Shown: positions 42,609-49,678 of the stretch, in pieces
How the letters are laid out: each line of letters starts with the position of its first letter
How positions within the stretch are numbered: the stretch's first letter is position 1
Origin: a virus
DNA: 58,431 nt
IMG/VR virus record: IMGVR_UViG_3300021425_000043
Coordinates: 1-58,431 of that record
Strand: one strand, 5' to 3'
Made by a program: the position numbers and the translations under genes
Notes under the pieces: generated by a model
What the model was told of the DNA's origin: nothing
Seen by the model: the letters and a program-made list of their open reading frames with translations, nothing else
Database searches by the model: none

Positions 42609-43632
42609 TATTGGAGATATTTCTGAACTAAAAGGGACTGCTAGCGTCTTAAGAGACCAACCTTACGGCGCTGAATTAGATTTTGACATTCAACAAATGG
42701 ATGACGTTCGTACAACTAACGGACGTGTAGGCATAACATTCCTGGACAATTCTATTGTACGACTGACGGAACATTCTAAACTTGTCATAACTGAATACAT
42801 TTACGACCCTGACCCTTCAAAAGGTAAAATGGCCATGACGTTTGCTAGCGGTACGGCTAGGTTTATAAGCAGTAAACTAGGCAAGATTGATAAAAAAAAC
42901 ATAAAACTTTCTACACCTACAGCTGACATTGCAATTCGTGGGACTGATTTTACGTGTACCGTAGACGAACTTGGACGTTCGCTTATTATTTTACTACCTG
43001 ATGCTAACGGTTTATCTAGTGGCGAAATACTTGTTACAACCGCTGCAGGCACAGTTACTTTAAACAGACCTTATGAAGCTACGACTGTTAATGTATTTGA
43101 AAACGCACCTAGTAAACCTGTTATATTAGATTTAACTTTAGACATAATAGACAACATGTTGATTGTTAGTCCTCCGGACGAATCAAAGTTATCCACAGAA
43201 TCATCCACAACGTCCGGAAATACTGGGGCAATTTTAGATATAGACTATTTAGAGTTTGAGGATTTAGAGTTTGATTATCTAGCAGAAGACTCGCTTGAAT
43301 TTAGTGAGCTTGATATAAATTATTTAGATGTTAATTTTTTTGAAGATTTATTAGAAGTTATAGAAGAATTAGATACTTTGGGAGACCAGGCATTGACTAC
43401 AGGTTCAGTGCTGCAGGGCACAACCTTTGGGCAAGATTTAGTTACGCAAATTACAACTTTTAAACAAGATGAAAGCATTATTTTAGAAAGAGCAGTAACG
43501 CAAGCTACTAAGTTGACCCTAAACATATCGCAGGGCTATACTATAATATTACTGCAGGATGGTAAAACACAACAAGTGTTAATAAATGGTGGAGGTGACT
43601 CTACTATAAGGATTACACAGGGGTCAGGATGA
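42523..43632 (+). CDS. secreted FecR-domain protein
   Basis: 369 residues with a signal peptide (MTGLKLYLTVMVVLFASFKTTKAQA). A FecR domain spans ~30-180 with its markers: RTTNGRVGITFLDNSIVRL, TEHSKLVITEY, GTARFISSK and STPTADIAIRGTDF. The second half is acidic (DIDYLEFEDLEFDYLAEDSL) and ends with a small beta motif (LNISQGYTIILLQDG). FecR domains sense or transmit signals in the periplasm. In bacteria, single FecR-domain proteins are often encoded next to CHASE2 adenylate cyclases, exactly as here. It starts 86 nt inside the curlin-like gene; M11 (42553) is an alternative start. Confidence 0.85.
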   Translation: MTGLKLYLTVMVVLFASFKTTKAQAQAVNIGDISELKGTASVLRDQPYGAELDFDIQQMDDVRTTNGRVGITFLDNSIVRLTEHSKLVITEYIYDPDPSKGKMAMTFASGTARFISSKLGKIDKKNIKLSTPTADIAIRGTDFTCTVDELGRSLIILLPDANGLSSGEILVTTAAGTVTLNRPYEATTVNVFENAPSKPVILDLTLDIIDNMLIVSPPDESKLSTESSTTSGNTGAILDIDYLEFEDLEFDYLAEDSLEFSELDINYLDVNFFEDLLEVIEELDTLGDQALTTGSVLQGTTFGQDLVTQITTFKQDESIILERAVTQATKLTLNISQGYTIILLQDGKTQQVLINGGGDSTIRITQGSG

Positions 43633-45380
43633 AGAAATGGATTTCGTTATTAGCAATACCAATACTAGCTATACCACTGCTGTTTAACTGGCAGGCACTA
43701 GAGATACTTAAATTAAAAACATTTGATGCTTTCGTACAAAAACAAGATCCATCTGGCTGGTTTGTAACTTTAGATATAACAGAAGAAGATGTAGCAACTG
43801 CAGGTGGGTGGCCGTACCCGCGTCAGGACTTGGCACGCATTCATTTAGATTTATTAGAAGCAGGAGCTTTAGGTGTAGGTTGGGTTGTTGCTTTTCCACA
43901 AGCAGATAGGTTTGGTGGCGACCAAGCATTTGGAGATGCTTTGTTACAAGGTGCGAGTGTTATTGCTACTTTTGAAGGTGGGGCTTCGTATGCACCTACC
44001 ACAGGCACAGTCATACTAGGAGATGGTATACCTATAGAAGCTATAAAAGCTCAAGGTGTTATTGGAAATGTACCCGTGCTAGCAGAGTCAGCTTACCAGG
44101 GGCTGGCAGTTGCACGAACTGACGTAGATAATTTAGTTAGACGTTTACCCTTACTATTACAAACACCTGATGGTTGGACGCCGTCTTTTGGTATACAAGT
44201 AATGAAGATGATTGGTGGCGCAGATACGTACATTATTAAAGGGCAGCAAGGGCAGATAGAAGAACTGACTGTACCTAACTACGCACAAATACCTGTAGAT
44301 AGCATTGGGCGTCGTTGGGTGTCTTGGGTTGATACGCCAAGCACAAGCCTAGAAGAGATGGATGTACGAGATAAATTTGTGTTTATAGGCGTGAGTGCAA
44401 AAGGTGTTATGCCTCAAATAGCTACGCCAGTTGGATTGTTGTACCCACATGAGATACAAGCTGCACTAGCTGAGAGTATGACAATGGATGTACCAGCTAT
44501 ACCAGGCAATGCTCTATTATATGAATTACTTATATTAGTTACAGTACTAACCTTAGCCATAGTTATAATACGTACATTAGGGCTCGTCGGAACTTTAGTA
44601 GGGACCGTGGGCCTCGTATCGTTAACCGCGGTCGGAGGTTGGTACTTAATTGCATCGAATATACTTATAGATGTTACTTATAGTATATTATCAGCCATAC
44701 TTATATCTATTCAAGAATTTTATTTACGCTTTAACGAACAATTTAAACTTAGACAATTAATAAAGAAACAGTTTGAACACTACTTAGATCCGAAACAAGT
44801 TGCACGATTACAAAACAACCCTGGCTTATTACAATTAGGTGGAGAAAAACGTATATGTACATTCTTGTTCACAGACGTCAGAGGGTTCACGAATCTGTCC
44901 GAAAAATTATCTCCTGAAGAAGTAACAGAAATAATGAATAAAGTTCTTACTGTACAAGTTACATGTATTCAAGCACATGGTGGTATGGTAGATAAGTTTA
45001 TAGGCGACGCATGTATGGCCATCTTTAATGCCCCCCTATCTATAGATGAACATGAAAAACGTGCAGTCGCCTGTGCTCAGGATATGCGTACGGCTATTCG
45101 CATGCTGCAAAAAGAATTGTCCGAACCAATTGCAATAGGCATAGGTGTTAATACAGGCGAAGCAGTAATAGGTAACATGGGCTCAGATACTAGGTTTGAT
45201 TATTCAGCAATAGGAGATGCGGTAAATACGGCTGCACGATTAGAGAGTGCAACTAAAGAAGCTGGAGTAGATATTTTAATTGGAGAAACTACTGCTAAGA
45301 AGATGTTGTATGATCTGACACTATTAGCTCCTATAAAAGTAAAAGGTAAAGCAAAACCTTTAAAGGTGTATACTATATAA
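43629..45380 (+). CDS. CHASE2-domain class III adenylate/guanylate cyclase
   Basis: 583 residues. One N-terminal membrane helix (4-20) is followed by a CHASE2 extracytoplasmic sensor (~25-290: WFVTLDITEEDVATAGGWPY, RHLPLLL-like RRLPLLLQT). Three membrane helices (~298-362) and a catalytic domain (~405-583) follow. Catalytic residues are complete: metal-binding D416 (TDVRGFT) and D460 (FIGDA), purine-specifying K456 (VDKF) with S526 at the Thr/Asp position (DYSAIGD), and transition-state N533 and R537 (VNTAARLE). It should convert ATP to cAMP at the inner membrane; Ser instead of Thr leaves slight doubt on base specificity. ATGA overlap with the FecR gene implies a sensor pair. Such a cyclase is highly unusual for a phage. 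Confidence 0.92.
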   Translation: MKKWISLLAIPILAIPLLFNWQALEILKLKTFDAFVQKQDPSGWFVTLDITEEDVATAGGWPYPRQDLARIHLDLLEAGALGVGWVVAFPQADRFGGDQAFGDALLQGASVIATFEGGASYAPTTGTVILGDGIPIEAIKAQGVIGNVPVLAESAYQGLAVARTDVDNLVRRLPLLLQTPDGWTPSFGIQVMKMIGGADTYIIKGQQGQIEELTVPNYAQIPVDSIGRRWVSWVDTPSTSLEEMDVRDKFVFIGVSAKGVMPQIATPVGLLYPHEIQAALAESMTMDVPAIPGNALLYELLILVTVLTLAIVIIRTLGLVGTLVGTVGLVSLTAVGGWYLIASNILIDVTYSILSAILISIQEFYLRFNEQFKLRQLIKKQFEHYLDPKQVARLQNNPGLLQLGGEKRICTFLFTDVRGFTNLSEKLSPEEVTEIMNKVLTVQVTCIQAHGGMVDKFIGDACMAIFNAPLSIDEHEKRAVACAQDMRTAIRMLQKELSEPIAIGIGVNTGEAVIGNMGSDTRFDYSAIGDAVNTAARLESATKEAGVDILIGETTAKKMLYDLTLLAPIKVKGKAKPLKVYTI

Positions 45381-45626
45381 ATGCCAAGAAACTATAAATT
45401 AGAATACGAAAGATATCACAAGTCACCTGAGCAAAAGAAACGTCGTGCGGCACGAAATAAAATACGCAGAGAGCTATTAAGTAGTGGTAGAGTTAGAAAA
45501 GGAAGTCGTGTTGATGTACATCATAGAGATGGAAACCCAGAAAATAACTCTCCAGGCAACATTGTTTTGCAAGATAGGTCAAAAAACCGTTCTTTTGCCA
45601 GAAATAGCAAATCTGGGAAAAAATGA
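45381..45626 (+). CDS. HNH-like small protein, 81 aa
   Basis: It begins MPRNYKLEYERYHKSPEQKK immediately after the cyclase stop. The core VDVHHRDGNPENNSPGNIVL, then QDRSKNRSFARN, is the HNH/zinc-finger-like core (HHRDGNxxNNxxxNIVLQDRSxNR) seen in phage HNH nucleases and in a small phage protein family near packaging genes. The first His pair could bind metal; the final HNH His is missing after NIVL, so catalysis is uncertain. It is the last gene of the rightward block. Confidence 0.7.
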   Translation: MPRNYKLEYERYHKSPEQKKRRAARNKIRRELLSSGRVRKGSRVDVHHRDGNPENNSPGNIVLQDRSKNRSFARNSKSGKK

Positions 45627-45662
45627 CCTCACAGAAGGCCGCCTGTTGCATTTTGTTAAGGT

Positions 45663-45678
45663 ACCTAAGGCCTTAGGT
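45663..45678. other. 16-bp perfect palindrome between convergent genes
   Basis: ACCTAAGGCCTTAGGT lies in the 58-nt gap where rightward and leftward blocks converge. It can form an 8-bp stem in either transcript. No T-run follows on either strand, so it may be a weak bidirectional terminator or a dimer-binding site. Confidence 0.5.
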
Positions 45679-45684
45679 CCAAAA

Positions 45685-45948
45685 CTATCTAAAATCGTTT
45701 GGCGGGCTTGTACGTGCGTCCTCTGCGTTTTCTTCTTTTTCGAGTGTTTTAATTAATCTTTTTAGATACCATTCAGCTTTTAAGACATCTTGTAGCCCTT
45801 TTTTGGCTTCATAGCGCCACATATACTTTTGAATGTTACCTTTAAGATAACCTTTAAAGGCTTCAGGGGTCATACTTTCTTCTATTGCCACAATACATTC
45901 CACATTTCCTGTGTTGTAATGCGGAGGTGAGTTTACATAATCAGTCAT
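45685..45948 (-). CDS. DUF3310 (SaV-like) protein
   Basis: The 87-residue protein begins MTDYVNSPPHYNTGNVECIV. The family signature is complete: VxSPPHYxxGxxECI, then IEESMTPEAFKGYLKGNIQK, YMWRYEAKKGLQDVLKAEWY and LKRLI. DUF3310 proteins are widespread in phages and often annotated as nucleotide kinases without proof; the small helical fold resembles MazG-type nucleotide-binding bundles. It is the last leftward gene of the replication block and overlaps the previous gene by 8 nt. Confidence 0.9.
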   Translation of the reverse strand: MTDYVNSPPHYNTGNVECIVAIEESMTPEAFKGYLKGNIQKYMWRYEAKKGLQDVLKAEWYLKRLIKTLEKEENAEDARTSPPNDFR

Positions 45949-46366
45949 TTGTTTCTCCTAAACAAAAATTAGTTAATACTTTTATAAATATTTTAAACGG
46001 TATCGCTTCTTTTACAAATTGCGCTACTGTAATGTGTGTGGTTGTAAAATCTTCAGTGACGTACACTAGATCCCCAGATGCAAATACTGCGTACGTAAAG
46101 ACACCATGTTCTTTTTGGCGAGTAAGCCAAATGCGCTGTTGCTCAGATAAGTTAATTTTTATTTTTGAGTTAAGCTTTGCAGGCAAGTCTTCTTTGTATT
46201 TATATTCAATCCAACAATGATTTGCTGGTCCTGAGTAGTAAGTGTCCGATACACCTCCGTGGTAAGGATCATTGATCTTCCACCTATAAACTTCTTTAGG
46301 TAGTTTTCTGTGGACTTTATTTATGAACTCCTTTTCACGCACATCCTGAGTATAACATACGTACAA
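45941..46366 (-). CDS. PD-(D/E)XK-type endonuclease, VRR-NUC/resolvase-like
   Basis: 141 residues beginning MYVCYTQDVREKEFINKVHR. Active-site pattern: E near 13 (EKEFINKVH), D40 in PYHGGVSDTYY, WIEYKYK giving E-x-K, and a following Gln in LSEQQRIWL. This fits small phage PD-(D/E)XK nucleases used as Holliday-junction or debranching enzymes. No good ribosome site precedes ATG 46366; GTG 46342 (MREKEFINK) is possible, preceded by CTCAGGAT. It follows a hairpin and belongs to the replication block. Confidence 0.75.
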   Translation of the reverse strand: MYVCYTQDVREKEFINKVHRKLPKEVYRWKINDPYHGGVSDTYYSGPANHCWIEYKYKEDLPAKLNSKIKINLSEQQRIWLTRQKEHGVFTYAVFASGDLVYVTEDFTTTHITVAQFVKEAIPFKIFIKVLTNFCLGETND

Positions 46367-46405
46367 GGGTGCGAAGAAATAGTTCGTAGGGTGTACGTAC
46401 TTGGA

Positions 46406-46424
46406 TGCGACAATATATGTCGCA
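46406..46424 (-). terminator. hairpin in replication operon
   Basis: TGCGACA/TGTCGCA, a perfect 7-bp stem with loop TATAT on the minus strand, lies 18 nt after the stop of the 224-residue gene. No T-run follows, so it may attenuate or process the mRNA. The 75-nt gap also holds TGTTATACT (minus strand, ~46350-46360), a possible -10 for the nuclease gene. Confidence 0.45.
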
Positions 46425-46441
46425 CCCGTACGAATACTTAC

Positions 46442-47116
46442 CTAGGACTTAGCAAATGTTTTGTTGTAAAAACCTTTTGCAATTTCGTAAGTTTCTTCTT
46501 TCAACCAACCAACGTTAGAAACAGCAATGTTCATAAATCGTTGTCCAGCTTTGTTAGCTGTTTGTACTGAAGACATTTTCCATAAGGAAGAAAATCTATC
46601 GCCCCCTAACTTAGCAATTTGTGTATTCCATTCTCTAGAAACTTTTAATTTAGAGATTGAACAATCAAACAAGAAAGGTATATCTGATATATCTCCTGTC
46701 TTTTCATCTACTTTTAATAGTGTATGAGTTTGAGTTCTGTTTATATCATAGTCCTCTACTTTAAGACCTTCATCTTCTAGATGTTGTAATGCTTCTGCTT
46801 GAGAGTTAAAAGTCCCTGCAAGACCACCACCTTTTTCTAATTGTTTCCACACTACAAACTCTTCTTTGAAGTGTACGTTAACTAGATAAAGTTCTTTACC
46901 GTAGTTTTCTTTGGTTACAGTATTAATGAAGTCACCTACTTTAGCGCCTTCAATATACTCGCTATGGTTTTCATCTACTTCGTTTGATAACTGCTGCAGC
47001 TGTTTCAAACGTGGTGTAGACAAATGCTCTGAGTTAATGTTTTCATTACCCAGATTTGTGCCATTCTTTACATGAGCTGGCATGGTGCTCGTTACTATAC
47101 TTATATCATTAGACAT
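46442..47116 (-). CDS. conserved replication-block protein of unknown function, 224 aa
   Basis: It begins MSNDISIVTSTMPAHVKNGT behind AAAAAGGAGAACGTTCA. The first 60 residues are polar; the rest is alpha/beta with KVGDFINTVTKENYGKELYL, VHFKEEFVVWKQLEKGGGLA and SSLWKMSSVQTANKAGQRFM. I recall this family from marine podoviruses but know no function. A single-stranded-DNA-binding or recombination accessory role would fit its place beside helicase and nuclease genes, with no motif to prove it. Confidence 0.7.
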   Translation of the reverse strand: MSNDISIVTSTMPAHVKNGTNLGNENINSEHLSTPRLKQLQQLSNEVDENHSEYIEGAKVGDFINTVTKENYGKELYLVNVHFKEEFVVWKQLEKGGGLAGTFNSQAEALQHLEDEGLKVEDYDINRTQTHTLLKVDEKTGDISDIPFLFDCSISKLKVSREWNTQIAKLGGDRFSSLWKMSSVQTANKAGQRFMNIAVSNVGWLKEETYEIAKGFYNKTFAKS

Positions 47117-47146
47117 TGAACGTTCTCCTTTTTATCTAAATTAATA

Positions 47147-47515
47147 TTATGCTGACCTGAAATTAATTCTGGTCAACTCCGTACTTTTAACACCAGGTAC
47201 ATCAGTACCAGTTGCTATAAGTTCTCTGTAAGCTGTTGCAGACACACGTTTTTGCAAAAGCTCAAACTGACCTGTGTTTGTTACGTGCTGGTGCAATGCA
47301 TCCCAATCTTCTACAGTTGGCACAATCTCATTTTTAAGTGAAATTGTACAAATATCATTAGAGATCTTGTCGAGCCCTTGCTCTTGCATCCTAATAGATA
47401 TTTGACTTTCTAGTTCGCGTTGTTGTGATTTCAAAAGCTTTTCTTCTGACTGCACAACTTTAATTTGATTACGAACTTTAGCTGTTTCTGCTAATAAATC
47501 ATTTAGTTTTTTCAT
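47147..47515 (-). CDS. coiled-coil replication-block protein, 122 aa
   Basis: It begins MKKLNDLLAETAKVRNQIKV. Residues 1-45 form a coiled coil (RNQIKVVQSEEKLLKSQQRE). The remainder is a small domain (NDICTISLKNEIVPTVEDWD; YRELIATGTDVPGVKSTELT). This N-terminal coil with a 'VPTVEDWDxLHxHV' module is common in phage replication blocks, with no assigned activity. ATGA overlap with the helicase upstream indicates translational coupling, so it may be a helicase partner. Confidence 0.7.
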   Translation of the reverse strand: MKKLNDLLAETAKVRNQIKVVQSEEKLLKSQQRELESQISIRMQEQGLDKISNDICTISLKNEIVPTVEDWDALHQHVTNTGQFELLQKRVSATAYRELIATGTDVPGVKSTELTRINFRSA

Positions 47516-48861
47516 GATACCTCCTTTAAGATATGTAATAAGTTTTCCATACGACCTAACTTAGTATTAAGTTTTTTGTACACCTCAGGTTCCCAAGTAT
47601 TTCTAGCTTGGATGAGTATTGTTTCAGTCTTTTGTGTTTGACCTGCACGATAAATACGCTGGTTAAATTGTTGGTAGTGCTCAGCATTGTATGTAGGTGA
47701 ACACCAGATTACTGTACTAGCTTTAGTCAATGTAAGACCGTGGCCCGCTGATTGCGGGTGACAGAACAAGACTTTAATTTGGCCTGCTTGATATCTTGCT
47801 ACAATATCACTACGTTTTTCAGCTTTTATTGAACCGTCAATAACTTCGTAACTAATACCCTCTTTCTGTGCTATTTCTACCAGCGCGTCACGTTCGTGCT
47901 TCCAGTTGAATGCAACCAGGCTATGCGCACGTTGTGCTACAAGTGTCATAACTATGTCGTATCTTTCTTGATGTACAAACTGAACAACTCCATCTTCGTC
48001 GTACACAGCACCTGTTACAAGTTGTAGTAGTTTCTTGACACGAGCTGCTGCATGAACAGCGTTGACTGTACCTGACTTGGTATACAAGACAGATTCATCT
48101 GCTAACGTTTTGTATTGTTTTTGTACGTTAGGAGTTAGTTTAGTGTTGACTGTACGTACAATGTTATCTGGTAAATCCATACAATCAGACAAAGCAAACC
48201 GTATGGATATGTCAGATAGCTTGTTAGCTACAGCTTCTTCTATACCAGGCTTATCAATCCATTCATTAGCAAAGCCATTAAACTTTGGTGTACAAGCTTG
48301 GTGTCTGAATGCATAGAATCTAGAGCCCAGACGTTCCCCGCCATCGACGAGGAAGACTGGATGCCAGATATCTAGAATAGTATTACTATTAGGAGTACCA
48401 GACATGGCAATCCTATTAGTAAAATATGAGATAATTTTGTTGAGATTTTTACTGCGTTTGGCTTCCCTATTTTTAAAAGCGGTAAACTCGTCAATAACGA
48501 TTGTATTGAACTGCTTACAATATTGTGGATTTTTTTGTAAGAAGTTGACAGCTTCAAAATTAGTGATGACCATTTCGTTTGTATCATCTTCAAATATTTT
48601 TGCACGATTTTTTGCATAAGCTACTCCATATTTTATTTGAGGTTGGAACTTACTTATGTCCTCCCCCCACGCTGCTTCCAATATTGAAAGTGGCGCCAAG
48701 ACTAATGTCTTGCCCCCAAGTATAGCATGCGCGTCTAGCACTGCACGTGTTTTACCAGTGCCTGGATCTGACGTAATCAGACAACACTTGGTATCTACTA
48801 TAAAATCTGTTGTTGTTTTTTGATGCGCGTAAGGCGCAGGGATATTATTATTATTTATCAT
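47512..48861 (-). CDS. SNF2-family SF2 DNA helicase/translocase
   Basis: The 449-residue protein has the SF2 motifs in order: Walker A SDPGTGKT (31-38), motif Ia VLAPLSIL, motif II IDEFT (D124-E125), motif III MSGTP, and motifs V/VI AGHGLTLTKAS and QRIYRAGQTQKT. The RxxRxGQ-type motif VI is typical of SNF2/Rad54-like translocases. Compact phage versions work in replication or recombination, for example remodelling forks or clearing proteins. A TGGTGGAG ribosome site precedes the ATG. Confidence 0.93.
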   Translation of the reverse strand: MINNNNIPAPYAHQKTTTDFIVDTKCCLITSDPGTGKTRAVLDAHAILGGKTLVLAPLSILEAAWGEDISKFQPQIKYGVAYAKNRAKIFEDDTNEMVITNFEAVNFLQKNPQYCKQFNTIVIDEFTAFKNREAKRSKNLNKIISYFTNRIAMSGTPNSNTILDIWHPVFLVDGGERLGSRFYAFRHQACTPKFNGFANEWIDKPGIEEAVANKLSDISIRFALSDCMDLPDNIVRTVNTKLTPNVQKQYKTLADESVLYTKSGTVNAVHAAARVKKLLQLVTGAVYDEDGVVQFVHQERYDIVMTLVAQRAHSLVAFNWKHERDALVEIAQKEGISYEVIDGSIKAEKRSDIVARYQAGQIKVLFCHPQSAGHGLTLTKASTVIWCSPTYNAEHYQQFNQRIYRAGQTQKTETILIQARNTWEPEVYKKLNTKLGRMENLLHILKEVS

Positions 48862-48876
48862 CTATACTCCACCATT

Positions 48877-48902
48877 GCGTTCGGTGTTATTTGGGTGAAC
48901 GC
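48877..48902. other. hairpin between nuclease and helicase genes
   Basis: GCGTTC/GAACGC inverted repeat with a 14-nt spacer lies in the 61-nt gap. A TATAAT on the minus strand (~48913-48918) sits beside it, so an internal promoter is possible. Confidence 0.35.
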
Positions 48903-48922
48903 TTATGTAATGTTAATTATAC

Positions 48923-49678
48923 TTAACTTATGCCCCATTCACAATGGGGTTCTTGACCTTTGCCAAAAGAACACCACCTACAGTTATATGTACTTGGGTT
49001 AGGTGGAAATTTAGTAGCAGTAGTCATAGCTACAGCTCGCTCATGTAGCTTTGGCATAAACACCATAGCTTCATCTCGCGTGTACGTTTGCTCCATCGTA
49101 GTACCATGATCTAGATACCACATTTCTGTGTTAAGTATTTCTAAATCAGGATACATGAAGAAGGTGCCGATAGCATAGATGAGCGCTTGTTGGCTGTGCG
49201 CGATTTCATTGCCCATCTGTTTACCAGTTTTATAATCTATGACACGAGCTGATGTCTCGGACTCATGTACTAAAGCATCTAGTTTGATACGTGCCCAAGT
49301 GTCAGGAGAAATCCAACCTGTCGGTTCCCATTTTTGAGTAAACCCCCATTCTCCTTCAGTTTCGACTTTTCCATCTGCAAAAAGTTGTTTTAGCTCTTCA
49401 AAATTTTGAGAAAATTTTCTGAGTGTTTCTGGTAATTCGCTTAGTTCAGAACGTACGAATTGTTCTGCCTGATCATGTATGCGTGTACCGCGTTCTGCTG
49501 CAGGGCCAAAGTCTTCTTGTACACGTTTTACTTTAGATATGTAGGTTCTGTATGCGCAAGACTCGAAGGTTTTTAAGGCCGAGTAAGACCATGCTGGCAC
49601 CAGACCTAGTTCTAAATCCTCCGTGACCTCAACCGTTGAGATTAGGTCTGGACGTTTGGGTGATGTTAGATTCTCCAT
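48923..49678 (-). CDS. RecB/Cas4-like PD-(D/E)XK exonuclease with Fe-S cysteines
   Basis: 251 residues. Nuclease motifs: RGTRIHDQAE (His of motif I), RIKLDALV (motif II Asp) and VIDYKTGK (motif III D-x-K), then QALIYAI. Four cysteines, C41 and the C-terminal C233, C236 and C246, match the iron-sulfur cluster of AddB/Cas4-type nucleases. This enzyme should resect or trim DNA ends in recombination or host DNA degradation. Its start lies 50 nt inside the primase-helicase gene, an unusually long coding overlap. Confidence 0.92.
   Translation of the reverse strand: MENLTSPKRPDLISTVEVTEDLELGLVPAWSYSALKTFESCAYRTYISKVKRVQEDFGPAAERGTRIHDQAEQFVRSELSELPETLRKFSQNFEELKQLFADGKVETEGEWGFTQKWEPTGWISPDTWARIKLDALVHESETSARVIDYKTGKQMGNEIAHSQQALIYAIGTFFMYPDLEILNTEMWYLDHGTTMEQTYTRDEAMVFMPKLHERAVAMTTATKFPPNPSTYNCRWCSFGKGQEPHCEWGIS

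Noticed and set aside
43189-43197. Second perfect TTATCCACA DnaA box
   Set aside because: It is isolated inside the FecR-domain coding sequence without other origin features; probably chance.
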